Positions 16,712-25,638 of a stretch of DNA of 54,497 bases are shown here, piece after piece. The DNA is from Desulfobulbus elongatus DSM 2908 (GTDB taxonomy: Bacteria > Desulfobacterota > Desulfobulbia > Desulfobulbales > Desulfobulbaceae). The position numbers were made by a program, and so were the translations under genes. Location: contig NZ_JHZB01000026.1 in assembly GCF_000621145.1 (NCBI RefSeq), positions 1 to 54,497 on the forward strand. Direction: 5' to 3'. The notes beneath the pieces are model-generated. The model was not told where the DNA came from. It searched no databases and saw nothing but the letters and a program-made list of their open reading frames with translations. Within the stretch, counting starts at the first letter, position 1. The number at the start of each line of letters is the position of its first letter.

Positions 16712-18349
16712 ATGCGTTTTGCAAAAAACAACGATGTCCTGGGCACCACCAACAGAGGCAACCCCGCGGAATCCGGACTGTGCACCCTGTGTCGCGCCGA
16801 CTGCATGGGCCAGTGCGAAACCTGGAAGTCGAGCCTTGTCGGCAGAAAACTGCTCTACCCCCGCGATTTCGGCGTGGTCACGGCCGGCGCCAACAACACC
16901 ACCCATGTGGGGGTTTCCTACAACTCCCTGCGTATCCAGGGCTACGCCTACGGGGCGCACGGCCTGGCCAAAGGACTGTCCAACGATCCGGACCACTGCA
17001 TTTTCCCCAATGTCGACCTGACCACCGAGTTCGGCAACGAGGTCAAGACCAAATCCCGCCTTCCCCTGATGACCGGCGCCCTGGGTTCGACCTTCATCGC
17101 CGCCAAATACTGGGATTCCTTTGCCGTCGGCGGCGCCCTGATCGGCATCCCCATCGTGGTCGGCGAGAACGTGGTCGGCGTGGACAAGGCCTCGGAGATC
17201 GAGAACGGCAAAATCGCCAAGGCCCCGGAACTGGACCGGCGCATCGACACCTATCTGCGCTACCATGACGGCTACGGGGCGATCATCGTCCAGCTGAACG
17301 TCGAGGACGCCCGCAACGGCGTGGCCGAATACGTGGTCGGCAAGTACGGCGACCGCTGCATCGTCGAGCTGAAATGGGGCCAGGGCGCCAAGGACATCGG
17401 CGGCGAGATCCAGGTCGCCAGCATCAAGTATGCCCAGTTCCTCAAAAATCGCGGCTACATCGTCGACCCGGACCCCACCCTGCCGGAAGTGCAGATGGCC
17501 TTCGAAAAGGGGGCGATCAAGTCCTTTGCCCGCCACAGCCGGCTGGGCGGCACCAACCTCGACACCGTGGCGCTGGTCCGCGAGGAGTTCATGAAGTCGG
17601 TCGAGTACCTGCGCAAGATCGGCTTCAAGCGCATCTCGCTCAAAACCGGTTCCTACGGCATGGAAGAACTGGCCATGGCCATCAAGTTCGCCACCGAGGC
17701 CAGGCTCGACCTGCTGACCATCGACGGCTCCGGCGGCGGCACCGGCATGAGCCCCTGGAACATGATGCAGAGCTGGGGCGTGCCGTCGATCAACCTGCAC
17801 GCCAAGGCCTACGAGTACGCGAGCATCCTCGCCGCGCAGGGCAGGCGGGTGGTCGATCTCTCCTTTGCCGGCGGTTTCGCCCTGGAAGACGCCATCTTCA
17901 AGGGCCTCGCCCTGGGCGCTCCGTTCACCAAGCTGATCTGCATGGGCCGCGGCATCATGATTCCCGGCTTTCTCGGCGCCAACATCGAGGGCGCCCTCCA
18001 TCCGGACCGGCGCGAGCGGGTCAACGGCAACTGGGACAAACTGCCGGCCAGCGTCGCCGCCATGGGCGGTTCGCCGGAAGAGATCTTCGCCTCCTATTAC
18101 GATGTCGAGAAAAAGGTGGGCAAGGACGAAATGAAGAACATCCCGTACGGCGCCATCGCCATGTGGACCATGGCCGACAAGCTGGCCTGCGGCCTGCAGC
18201 AGTTGCTGGCCGGCGCGCGCAAGTTCCGCATCGACACGCTCAGCCGCGACGATCTGTTCGCCGGCAACCGGGAGACCGCCAAGGAGACGGGCATCACCTA
18301 CATCACCGATGCCCGGGATGAAAGCGCCAAGCAGATTCTTGCCGCTTAA
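16712..18349 (+). CDS. FMN-binding glutamate synthase family protein
   Basis: A 545-residue protein of the GltB-synthase-domain family (archaeal-type glutamate synthase). The barrel carries SLKTGSYGMEELAMAIKFA, LLTIDGSGGGTGMSPWNM and LICMGRGIMIPGFLG, typical of the FMN and Fe-S containing synthase domain. An N-terminal cluster at C24, C27, C31 and C35 (C-x2-C-x3-C-x3-C) suggests an extra iron-sulfur site. It probably makes glutamate from 2-oxoglutarate with ammonia delivered by a separate amidotransferase or partner not seen here. AGGAGAGG lies upstream of ATG 16712. Expression is predicted to depend on the ANTAR leader and the upstream GAF-ANTAR protein. Confidence 0.88.
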   Translation: MRFAKNNDVLGTTNRGNPAESGLCTLCRADCMGQCETWKSSLVGRKLLYPRDFGVVTAGANNTTHVGVSYNSLRIQGYAYGAHGLAKGLSNDPDHCIFPNVDLTTEFGNEVKTKSRLPLMTGALGSTFIAAKYWDSFAVGGALIGIPIVVGENVVGVDKASEIENGKIAKAPELDRRIDTYLRYHDGYGAIIVQLNVEDARNGVAEYVVGKYGDRCIVELKWGQGAKDIGGEIQVASIKYAQFLKNRGYIVDPDPTLPEVQMAFEKGAIKSFARHSRLGGTNLDTVALVREEFMKSVEYLRKIGFKRISLKTGSYGMEELAMAIKFATEARLDLLTIDGSGGGTGMSPWNMMQSWGVPSINLHAKAYEYASILAAQGRRVVDLSFAGGFALEDAIFKGLALGAPFTKLICMGRGIMIPGFLGANIEGALHPDRRERVNGNWDKLPASVAAMGGSPEEIFASYYDVEKKVGKDEMKNIPYGAIAMWTMADKLACGLQQLLAGARKFRIDTLSRDDLFAGNRETAKETGITYITDARDESAKQILAA

Positions 18350-18366
18350 GTTCAGTATCGCTTCAT

Positions 18367-18392
18367 TTGCGGGCGGGGCAACCCGCCCGCAA
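18367..18392. terminator. GC-rich hairpin between convergent genes
   Basis: TTGCGGGCGGG (18367-18377) and CCCGCCCGCAA (18382-18392) form a perfect 11-bp stem with a GCAA tetraloop, in the 63-bp gap between the glutamate synthase and the XRE-cupin regulator. It lacks a clear T run, so it may need other factors or simply protect 3' ends. Confidence 0.6.
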
Positions 18393-18412
18393 CCCTTCCT
18401 TGAAACGACAAT

Positions 18413-19720
18413 TCATTTGACCTTCAGCCAGAGCAGTTCGGCCGGAGCGTCGCCGTCGTTCTCCCACTGTTCCGGGGTCTGCGTCTTCAGATAGATCAGG
18501 TCGCCCGCGGCCGCCTCCTGCCGCTGCCCGTTCACCCACAGCGCCAGGGCGCCCGCCAGGACATAGCCCACTTCCTCGCCCTTGTGCGTGAAGAAATGCC
18601 CGGCCACTTTCCGGCCCGGCTCGATGCTGAGCAGGTAGGGCTCGATGCCCGCGTCCCGGATGCCGGGCGGCAACAGCCGGCTGCCCTCGACCAGCCCCTT
18701 GGCCGGACCGTCGAAACCGGCCCCCACCCGTTCGCCGGCGCGAAAGACGCATCCCGGCCTGCCTGCCTGCGCCCCCTCGAAAAAATAGCCCACCTCGACG
18801 GCGAGGCTCTCGGCCAGACGAAACAGGGCCGGGATGGAAGGATAGATGAGATTCTTCTCCACCTGGGAGATGCTGCTGGGCGTCACCCCGATCTTCTCGG
18901 CCAGTTCTTTCTGACTCAGGCCCTGCTTCTTCCGCATCGCCTTGATTTTTCCCCCCAGGTCCAACCGCTCCGGCAGCGGCTTGGGCAGGTCGAACACGAT
19001 CTCGGCCCCCGTGCAACTGAAGGATTGCGGCTCGTTGAGAAAGCGAGAATTCCGCTTTTCCGCCTTGAGGATCTTGAGCGCCGGCTTGCCGCCCTTGATG
19101 GCCAGGTCGATGGCCACCTGGGCGATCTTGTTGATATTGGCCTTCAACCGGCTGGAATGGGCGCCTTTTTCGACAATCCAGTAGGCAATGGTATCGAGTT
19201 CGTACAGCCGGGGACAGGTGCGGGCATAGAATTTCATCACCTGTTCCTCGCCGCCCCAGAGATCCTGCATGCCGGTGAGGCTGTCGATGATGAAGCGGGT
19301 GTCGCCGGAGAGATTGGCATGCAGGCCGTAAATGGCCTCGGCCACCTGACCGGGCTGGGCCGGGTCGTTGACCCGGATCACCTGGTGGGGCCACTGGGCC
19401 CCGTCCTTTTCGTAAAACTTGTTGAAGACCTCGGAACGATCACCCTTGCCGTTGGTGAAGCAGTCGAGGATGGTGAAGTTTTGGCTTTCGGCGAGCGGTC
19501 CGAGAAAGGTGACCACGTTTTTCGGCGAGCGATCGAAACTGACGTAAATCGTCGGTTTCTTCAGGGTCAACGATTCCCGGATGAAGTGAATGCAGAACAC
19601 GGCGGTGAAGCTGCCGGCATCCTCGTACCACAGGACATTGTCGCCGATGTAGAGGTCGCCGAGCAGGTTGTCGAGTTGGGCGATGCCCGACGAAACCGGT
19701 TTTTTCTTCATTGCCTCCAT
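18413..19720 (-). CDS. KaiC-like/XRE/cupin regulator with degenerate P-loop
   Basis: A 435-residue three-part protein. Residues about 8-230 resemble a RecA/KaiC ATPase domain (SGIAQLDNLLGDLYIGDNVLWYEDAGS; Walker-B-like RFIIDSLTG at 142-150), but the Walker A position reads EDAGSFTA rather than a GxxGxGKT loop, so ATP hydrolysis is unlikely. Residues about 256-312 are an XRE helix-turn-helix (LSQKELAEKIGVTPSSISQVEKN). Residues about 360-432 are a cupin (HFFTHKGEEVGYVLAGALAL), a likely ligand pocket. XRE-cupin regulators often control amino acid or polyamine metabolism. GGGAGG lies upstream of ATG 19720. It converges on the glutamate synthase gene. Confidence 0.85.
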   Translation of the reverse strand: MEAMKKKPVSSGIAQLDNLLGDLYIGDNVLWYEDAGSFTAVFCIHFIRESLTLKKPTIYVSFDRSPKNVVTFLGPLAESQNFTILDCFTNGKGDRSEVFNKFYEKDGAQWPHQVIRVNDPAQPGQVAEAIYGLHANLSGDTRFIIDSLTGMQDLWGGEEQVMKFYARTCPRLYELDTIAYWIVEKGAHSSRLKANINKIAQVAIDLAIKGGKPALKILKAEKRNSRFLNEPQSFSCTGAEIVFDLPKPLPERLDLGGKIKAMRKKQGLSQKELAEKIGVTPSSISQVEKNLIYPSIPALFRLAESLAVEVGYFFEGAQAGRPGCVFRAGERVGAGFDGPAKGLVEGSRLLPPGIRDAGIEPYLLSIEPGRKVAGHFFTHKGEEVGYVLAGALALWVNGQRQEAAAGDLIYLKTQTPEQWENDGDAPAELLWLKVK

Positions 19721-19735
19721 GCCGTCCTCCCTTCC

Positions 19736-21541
19736 TCATTCCGATGCGTGCGCCATGACCCGCATGTAGTCGTCATGCCGCTGCATGCGGTCGTCGAGCA
19801 GTTTGTTGTCGGCGAAGCCGCAGGTGTTCACCTTGCAGTAGGCCCCCTTGCTGATGAAATTATACACCAGGGCCGGGATGTCGTAATGATGGATGACGGC
19901 GTACTTCTTCACCTTGCCTTCCTCGACGATCAATATCCGGTTCATGTGCATGCTTTCATTGCTGTTGTCGAGGTAGCGCAGTTTCTGGAAACTTCTCCGG
20001 CCATGCTGCCCCGGCGGCAGGTGGTCGCTCACCAGGATGATCAGGCCCTTGGGGTCGAGTTCGGTCAGTCTGTTGACATAGTCGGCCACGGCCTGGGTGC
20101 GGTAGAATATCTGGTTCGCCCCCCGCTCGAGCTGTTCGTCCCTGAAGCTGGAGCGCATCTTCAGCACCTTCGGCCTTTTTTCCTCGTTTATGAGGTGCGG
20201 GAAATGGCCGTAGATGGTCAGCACGTAGTTGAAGAGCGGCGGCGCGCCCTCTTCCGCCAGTTGTGAGGCGACGTATTCGAGGTTCTGGGAGAAGATGGCG
20301 CCGTCGAACATGTATTCCCCCTCGCCCGTGGTGTCGCCCTTGCTCAGATAGGTTTCGTTGCCGCCGGTATATTCGCGGGGAAAGAACATCCTGGCGAAGC
20401 CCATGCCCCGGTAGGCGTTGGGCGTGTTGAAATAGCTGGGGTTATAGGCGTTGGAAGCCATGGTCCGGTAACCGGCCAGTTGCAGCTTGCCGGGAAGACA
20501 GTAGGCGGCGGCACCGGTGAAGCTGTTGAACTCCACGCCGGTCATCTCCTCGAAGGCGGGCACGCCGCACAGAACCTCGAATTCCGCCTGGGCCGTCTTG
20601 CCGCCCACCACGGGTGAAAGCGAAAAGCCCATCCTGTTGCCGAACAGCTTCCGGAAACTGGGATGGAGCGGATCCCTGGTGTAGGAGGCGCCCTTGAACA
20701 GGGTGGGATCGAAAAAACTCTCCATCACCACCAGGTGGATATTGCGTTTGGGGCCGCCGGCCTCCTGGAGCCAGGCGGCGAATTGCCTGACCTGCTCTTC
20801 GTATTGCGGCCGGTTGCGGAAGGTTGCCGTCCTTTTCTGGGCGAGATGCCGTTCGGCCTCCCGGTAGAGCAGCATCATGAAGCGGCCGTTGTTCTCGACG
20901 GATTCCTGGTCGGACCAGTCGACGATCTCTTCGCCCACCTTGCGGTAAATGTTGACGTACTGTTCCGGAAAAAAGGCGGTCGTCGCGACCAGCAGGGCCG
21001 GCGGCAGGGCCCCCGCCACCAGGACCCCGAACCTGCGATAGTTGATCGACAGGAAAAAGAATCCCAGCGGCAGGAGGACAAAGAGCAGCAGGGCGACAAG
21101 ATACGGCCAGGTCAGCACCCCGAACAGTTCGGGCACCTCGGCCAATTCCGAGGCCCGGAAGACGTTGCTGTACATCAGGAAATAGATATCCTGGCCCAGG
21201 TAGGCCAGAAGCAGGGGCACCGCCGCCAGCAGCGCCTGCCAGCGGGACGGGCGCAGGATCGCGTTGAAATAACAATAGAAATAGACCAGAAAAATCAGTT
21301 CCAGATACTCCTTCTTGAGATACACGCCCCGGATCTCGTCCAGCGGAAACAGCCACATCGACCGGATTTCGATGGCGCCGAACATGCCGCCCAAACCGCC
21401 CAGGACGAGGATGGTCAGCGAGTAGGCGTACACGCCGAGGATGAAGGCGGTGTACCGGTTGCAGAGCAGGGAAATGATCGTACTGGCGACAATCCGCACG
21501 TTCTTGCGCGCGATTGCCGCGGCGATATTCATCACGGCCAT
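19736..21541 (-). CDS. LTA synthase-like sulfatase-family membrane protein
   Basis: About 601 residues. The N-terminal third has several hydrophobic helices (around 25-200), followed by an extracytoplasmic alkaline-phosphatase/sulfatase-type domain. Landmarks are NIHLVVMESFFDPTLF, SPVVGGKTAQAEFEVLCG (the active-site Thr/Ser region), VLTIYGHFPH and ILVSDHLPPG. These match LTA synthase and phosphoglycerol transferase enzymes, which in Gram-negatives often modify periplasmic glucans. ATG 21541 is chosen because a promoter-like TTGACG/TATGAT (21667-21642, minus) lies upstream; in-frame starts before it overlap that promoter. An ATG three codons later is equally possible. Confidence 0.82.
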   Translation of the reverse strand: MAVMNIAAAIARKNVRIVASTIISLLCNRYTAFILGVYAYSLTILVLGGLGGMFGAIEIRSMWLFPLDEIRGVYLKKEYLELIFLVYFYCYFNAILRPSRWQALLAAVPLLLAYLGQDIYFLMYSNVFRASELAEVPELFGVLTWPYLVALLLFVLLPLGFFFLSINYRRFGVLVAGALPPALLVATTAFFPEQYVNIYRKVGEEIVDWSDQESVENNGRFMMLLYREAERHLAQKRTATFRNRPQYEEQVRQFAAWLQEAGGPKRNIHLVVMESFFDPTLFKGASYTRDPLHPSFRKLFGNRMGFSLSPVVGGKTAQAEFEVLCGVPAFEEMTGVEFNSFTGAAAYCLPGKLQLAGYRTMASNAYNPSYFNTPNAYRGMGFARMFFPREYTGGNETYLSKGDTTGEGEYMFDGAIFSQNLEYVASQLAEEGAPPLFNYVLTIYGHFPHLINEEKRPKVLKMRSSFRDEQLERGANQIFYRTQAVADYVNRLTELDPKGLIILVSDHLPPGQHGRRSFQKLRYLDNSNESMHMNRILIVEEGKVKKYAVIHHYDIPALVYNFISKGAYCKVNTCGFADNKLLDDRMQRHDDYMRVMAHASE

Positions 21542-21739
21542 GGAATGTTCGAAGAGGGAAACGGGTGGAGTGAAAGATGTCCGGCGCAACGGCACGCACC
21601 GACCTGTTCGCGAAGGTGCGGGTGCATCAACGGCGAACACTATCATAATGGAAAAATAATCCGTCAACAGATATTTTGCCGCCCGTGCTGCCACGTCATG
21701 GTAGTTGGCGCCGTTTTTGCTCCATCCACTCAAACCTGT

Positions 21740-21768
21740 TTGACAAGCGCTCGCCGGTTCAGTAATGG
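21740..21768 (+). promoter_or_regulatory. Sigma-70 promoter of the acyl-CoA ligase gene
   Basis: TTGACA (21740-21745), a 17-bp spacer and TAATGG (21763-21768), 54 bp before the ATG at 21823 in the gap between divergent genes. Confidence 0.5.
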
Positions 21769-21822
21769 TGAGCACCGAATTTGTCCGCCGTACTTTCCGC
21801 CAGTCTTGCAAAAGGACCTGCC

Positions 21823-23463
21823 ATGACCGCCTCCCTCATCCAGCGCACCGCCTCGGCGTACACCTATCCCCTGCTGATCAAGAATCTGTTCCTGGCGCCG
21901 GTGGTCGACAACCCCGACCAGGAGATCGTCTACCGCGACCACATGCGCTACACCTACCGGGATTTCCGCCGCCGGGTCCACCGATTGGCCAACGCCCTCA
22001 CCGCACTCGGGGTCAAGCCGGGCGACACCGTGGCCATGATGGACTGGGACAGCCACCGCTACCTGGAGTGCTTCTTCGCCGTGCCGATGCTCGGCGCGGT
22101 CCTCCACACCATCAACGTCCGGCTGTCGCCGGAGCAGATCCTCTATACCATCGACCACGCCGAGGACGACTATCTCCTGCTCAACGACGAATTCCTGCCG
22201 ATCATCGAGCAGATCAGGGGCCGCATCGACACGGTCAAGCGCTTTGTCCTGCTCACCGACCTCGACAATCCGCCCCAAACCTTCCTCCCCCTGGCGGGAG
22301 AATACGAAGACCTGCTTTCCCGGGCCGGCGACCGTTTCAATTTCGAGGATTTCGACGAAAACACCCGGGCCACCACCTTCTACACCACCGGCACCACCGG
22401 CATGCCCAAGGGCGTCTATTTCAGCCACCGGCAACTGGTGCTGCACACCCTGGCCAACCTGGCCGCGTTCGGCACGTCGGCGAGCCAGGGACGGTTTCAT
22501 CAGCGGGACGTCTACCTGCCCCTGACCCCCATGTTCCATGTCCACGCCTGGGGCATGCCCTATGTGGCCACCTCGCTCGGCGTCAAGCAGGTCTATCCCG
22601 GCAAGTACGCCCCCGGTCCGATCCTTCGGCTGGTCGCCCGGGAAGGGGCGACCTTCTCCCACTGCGTGCCCACCATCATGCACATGCTGATCAACCATCC
22701 CAGTTTCGGGGAACTCGATCTGTCCGGCTGGAAGGTGCTGATCGGCGGCTCCGCCCTGACCAAGGCCATGTGCCGGAAAGTGTTGGACCGGGGCATCGAT
22801 GTGTTCACCGGTTACGGCATGTCCGAGACCTGCCCGATCCTGACCATTGCCCATGTCGACCGCGACGATCTGAGCGAGGAGGACGAGGTGACCCTGCGCT
22901 GCAAGACCGGCCGGCCGATTCCGCTGGTGCAGCTGCGGCTGGTGGACGAAGCGATGGCCGAGGTGGTCCACGACGGCGAGCAGGTCGGCGAGGTGGTGGT
23001 CCGGGCGCCCTGGCTGACCCAGGGCTACCTCAAGGACCAGCGCAATTCGGAAAACCTGTGGAAGGGCGGCTTTCTCCACACCGGCGACGTGGCCAATATC
23101 GACGCGCGGCGCTACGTCAGCATCACCGACCGGATCAAGGATGTGATCAAGACCGGCGGCGAATGGCTCAGCTCGCTCGAACTGGAAGATGTGATCGGCC
23201 TGCATCCGGCGGTGGCCGAGGTGGCGGTGATCGGCATGACGGACAAGAAATGGGGCGAGCGGCCGCTCGCCCTGATCGTGCCGAAAAAGGATGCGGCCGC
23301 GCCGACGCCCCGGCAACTGGTGAGCCATATCACCCAGTTCATCGACAAGGGGCTCCTCTCCAAACAGGCCATGCTGCTCAAGGTCAGGATCGTCGAGACC
23401 ATCGACAAGACCAGCGTCGGCAAGACCGACAAGAAAACCCTGCGGGTCAAGCACCTGGGGTAG
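21823..23463 (+). CDS. Fatty acid-CoA ligase (AMP-dependent, AlkK-like)
   Basis: A 546-residue acyl-adenylate-forming enzyme that activates a carboxylic acid to its CoA thioester. The P-loop is TFYTTGTTGMPKG, followed by GYGMSETCP (acyl/adenine motif), HTGDVANIDARRYVSITDR and IKTGGEWLSSLELE, and the C-terminal catalytic lysine region SVGKTDKKTLR. The pattern FHVHAWGMPY and overall length are close to medium/long-chain acyl-CoA ligases of the AlkK group; the exact chain length cannot be told. AAGGA precedes ATG 21823. It is a single gene convergent with the SulP-Usp pair. Confidence 0.9.
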   Translation: MTASLIQRTASAYTYPLLIKNLFLAPVVDNPDQEIVYRDHMRYTYRDFRRRVHRLANALTALGVKPGDTVAMMDWDSHRYLECFFAVPMLGAVLHTINVRLSPEQILYTIDHAEDDYLLLNDEFLPIIEQIRGRIDTVKRFVLLTDLDNPPQTFLPLAGEYEDLLSRAGDRFNFEDFDENTRATTFYTTGTTGMPKGVYFSHRQLVLHTLANLAAFGTSASQGRFHQRDVYLPLTPMFHVHAWGMPYVATSLGVKQVYPGKYAPGPILRLVAREGATFSHCVPTIMHMLINHPSFGELDLSGWKVLIGGSALTKAMCRKVLDRGIDVFTGYGMSETCPILTIAHVDRDDLSEEDEVTLRCKTGRPIPLVQLRLVDEAMAEVVHDGEQVGEVVVRAPWLTQGYLKDQRNSENLWKGGFLHTGDVANIDARRYVSITDRIKDVIKTGGEWLSSLELEDVIGLHPAVAEVAVIGMTDKKWGERPLALIVPKKDAAAPTPRQLVSHITQFIDKGLLSKQAMLLKVRIVETIDKTSVGKTDKKTLRVKHLG

Positions 23464-23482
23464 GCGCAGAACGGCGCAAAGG

Positions 23483-23524
23483 GTGAGGCAGGAACAGGGT
23501 TCCGCCCCTGCTCCGCCGCCTCAC
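23483..23524. terminator. Hairpin between convergent ligase and SulP genes
   Basis: GTGAGGC (23483-23489) pairs with GCCTCAC (23518-23524), enclosing a nested CAGGG/CCCTG stem. It overlaps the SulP stop codon and could terminate both converging transcripts, although no strong T run follows. Confidence 0.4.
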
Positions 23525-25638
23525 TGTTTCGGTCTGAACAGGGCGCAGGCCTCCCCCTCCTCGCCAAGCCGGCAGGAGATGTCGACCAGGGCCTGGTCCT
23601 CGGTGGAAAAGATGTTCCGTTCCCCGACGACACCATAGAGGCCGGTCGCCCGCATCACATCGAGCACCTGCTTTTTCAATCCGGAGAAGACCACCTCCAC
23701 CCCCGACTGATGCAATTGGCTCACCAGGTTGTGGAGCATTTCCTCGCCCGAGGAGTCGATGGAGTTGATGGCGTCGCCGACCACGAGCAGAAACGTGGCC
23801 TCGCGGTGATCGGCCATGGCGCCGAGGACCGCGTCCTCGAAATGGGCGATGTTGGCGAAGTAGAGCGAACCGTCGAAACGGATGGCCACCACCTTGGTCG
23901 AGGTGGCCAAGTTGGGGTGGTATTTGACATCCCGCAGGGTCCCGTCCTCGTGCCGGCCGAGAATGGCGACCCGCGGCGCCATGGTGCGGTAGAGGTAATG
24001 GCCGATGGCCAGCAGCGCGCCGATGATCACCCCCTTGTCGAGATGGGGCGCGGCCAGGAGGGTGACGGTGAAGGTCACCAGGGCCACGATCCCGTCGGCC
24101 CGGCTGGCTTTCCAGGTGTGCTTGAACGCCTGGAAGGTGATCAACCCCGAGACCGCCAGGAGGTTGTTCGCCGCCAGCACCGCCTGGGGCAGATGGTAGA
24201 GCAGGGGGGTCAGGAAAAGGAGGGTCACGGCGACGAACCCGCCGTTGAACACCATGGCCAGCCCGGTTTTCGCCCCGGTCTGCAGGTTGACGGCCGAACC
24301 GGTGAAGGAACCGCAGGCCGGATAGGACTGGAAAAAAGACCCGCCGATGTTGGCTAGGCCCTGCCCGATCAGCTCCTGATTGGGATCGAGACGCTGCTTG
24401 GTTTTTCCCGCCATGGCCTTGGCCATGGAAATCGACTCCATGAACGCCACCAGGGCGATGACCAGGGCCGAGCTCATCAGCTGCAACACGCCGTCGAGGC
24501 TGATGGCGGGCAGCCGGAACGAGGGCAGGCCGGCGGGAATGTCCCCGACCACATCGCCGCCGCCGCTCAGCTTCAACGCCTCCTGCTCGATTTTCTTGAT
24601 GCGCCACAGACGGCCGTCGGTCTCGACCCCTGCCGGAGCCGCCCCCATCCGGTACAACAGGGGAGGATGGCCCTCGTCGGGGATGGTGCGGACGAAATAC
24701 AGCCTGCGGATCTCCCGCATCCGGTTGCGCTCTTCCTTTTCGGCCGCCTTGATGTCGAGATCGAGCAGTTCCAGTCGATAGCGCAGATCAGCCGCCACGC
24801 GGGAGCCGTCTTCTTTCTCCGCCTGCCGCAGCCGTGTCGAAAGGCCGGCAAGACCGCTGTTCAACTCCGCGATGCGCTGGGCGGTGGCGTTGTAGCCGGC
24901 GATCATTTCCCTGGCCTCCGGCGTGGCCACATGCGCGATCCGGCCGGTGGCATTATGTTCGAAGCCGATGAGGGCGCTAACCAGGATGGTGGCGGCGACC
25001 ACTATCAGAACGCCGGGTTTGGCCAGCAATCGGACCTTCTGCACCGCCACCATCAGTACCAGGCTGACCACCGATATCGCCAGGGTGGGCAGATGCGTCA
25101 GGGGAAGATAGCCGAGCATCTCCCAGACATCCTTCAGGAAAAAATCGCTGCGCCCCTTGGGGATGCCGAGGAGCATATCCAGTTGGGAGAGCCCGATGAT
25201 AAGGGCCGCTGCGTTCATGAACCCGAGGACCACCGGATGGGAGACGAAATTGACCGCGCTGCCCAGCTTGACCAGCCCGAGCACGAATTGAATGCAGCCC
25301 ACCATGAGAGTGAGCAGCAGCACCAGACCGACATACTCTTCCGATCCGGGAATGGCCAATGGCGCAACGGCGGCGGCGGTCATCAGGGAAAGGATGGCCA
25401 CCGGCCCGGTGGCCAGTTGTCGCGACGAGCCCCATAGGGCGCCGATGACCGCCGGGACCAGGGCGGTGTAAAGGCCGAACTGGAGCGGCAGCCCGGACAG
25501 TTGCGCATAGGCCATGGCCTTGGGAACCAGGACCAGGGCGCCGGTGATGCCGGCGATCAGATCGGCGCGCAGGACCAGCGGCGCAAGGGGAAACCAGGCG
25601 AGAAACGGAAAGAGGCGCAATACCAGTCTGCTGGTCAT
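23521..25638 (-). CDS. SulP-family anion permease with large extramembrane insertion
   Basis: A 705-residue SulP/SLC26-type transporter. The membrane core starts with the SulP signature KAMAYAQLSGLPLQFGLYTALVP (about 40-62) and resumes with FMESISMAKAMAGK and GSFFQSYPACGSFTGSAVN. The C-terminus (about 590-700) is a STAS domain with VVGDAINSIDSSGEEML. Between residues about 229 and 362 lies a charged, helical, coiled-coil-like insertion (EKEERNRMREIRR region) that normal SulP proteins lack. The substrate may be sulfate, bicarbonate or another anion; it is not determined by sequence. Its start overlaps the stop of the Usp gene by ATGA, implying coupled expression. Confidence 0.88.
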   Translation of the reverse strand: MTSRLVLRLFPFLAWFPLAPLVLRADLIAGITGALVLVPKAMAYAQLSGLPLQFGLYTALVPAVIGALWGSSRQLATGPVAILSLMTAAAVAPLAIPGSEEYVGLVLLLTLMVGCIQFVLGLVKLGSAVNFVSHPVVLGFMNAAALIIGLSQLDMLLGIPKGRSDFFLKDVWEMLGYLPLTHLPTLAISVVSLVLMVAVQKVRLLAKPGVLIVVAATILVSALIGFEHNATGRIAHVATPEAREMIAGYNATAQRIAELNSGLAGLSTRLRQAEKEDGSRVAADLRYRLELLDLDIKAAEKEERNRMREIRRLYFVRTIPDEGHPPLLYRMGAAPAGVETDGRLWRIKKIEQEALKLSGGGDVVGDIPAGLPSFRLPAISLDGVLQLMSSALVIALVAFMESISMAKAMAGKTKQRLDPNQELIGQGLANIGGSFFQSYPACGSFTGSAVNLQTGAKTGLAMVFNGGFVAVTLLFLTPLLYHLPQAVLAANNLLAVSGLITFQAFKHTWKASRADGIVALVTFTVTLLAAPHLDKGVIIGALLAIGHYLYRTMAPRVAILGRHEDGTLRDVKYHPNLATSTKVVAIRFDGSLYFANIAHFEDAVLGAMADHREATFLLVVGDAINSIDSSGEEMLHNLVSQLHQSGVEVVFSGLKKQVLDVMRATGLYGVVGERNIFSTEDQALVDISCRLGEEGEACALFRPKQ

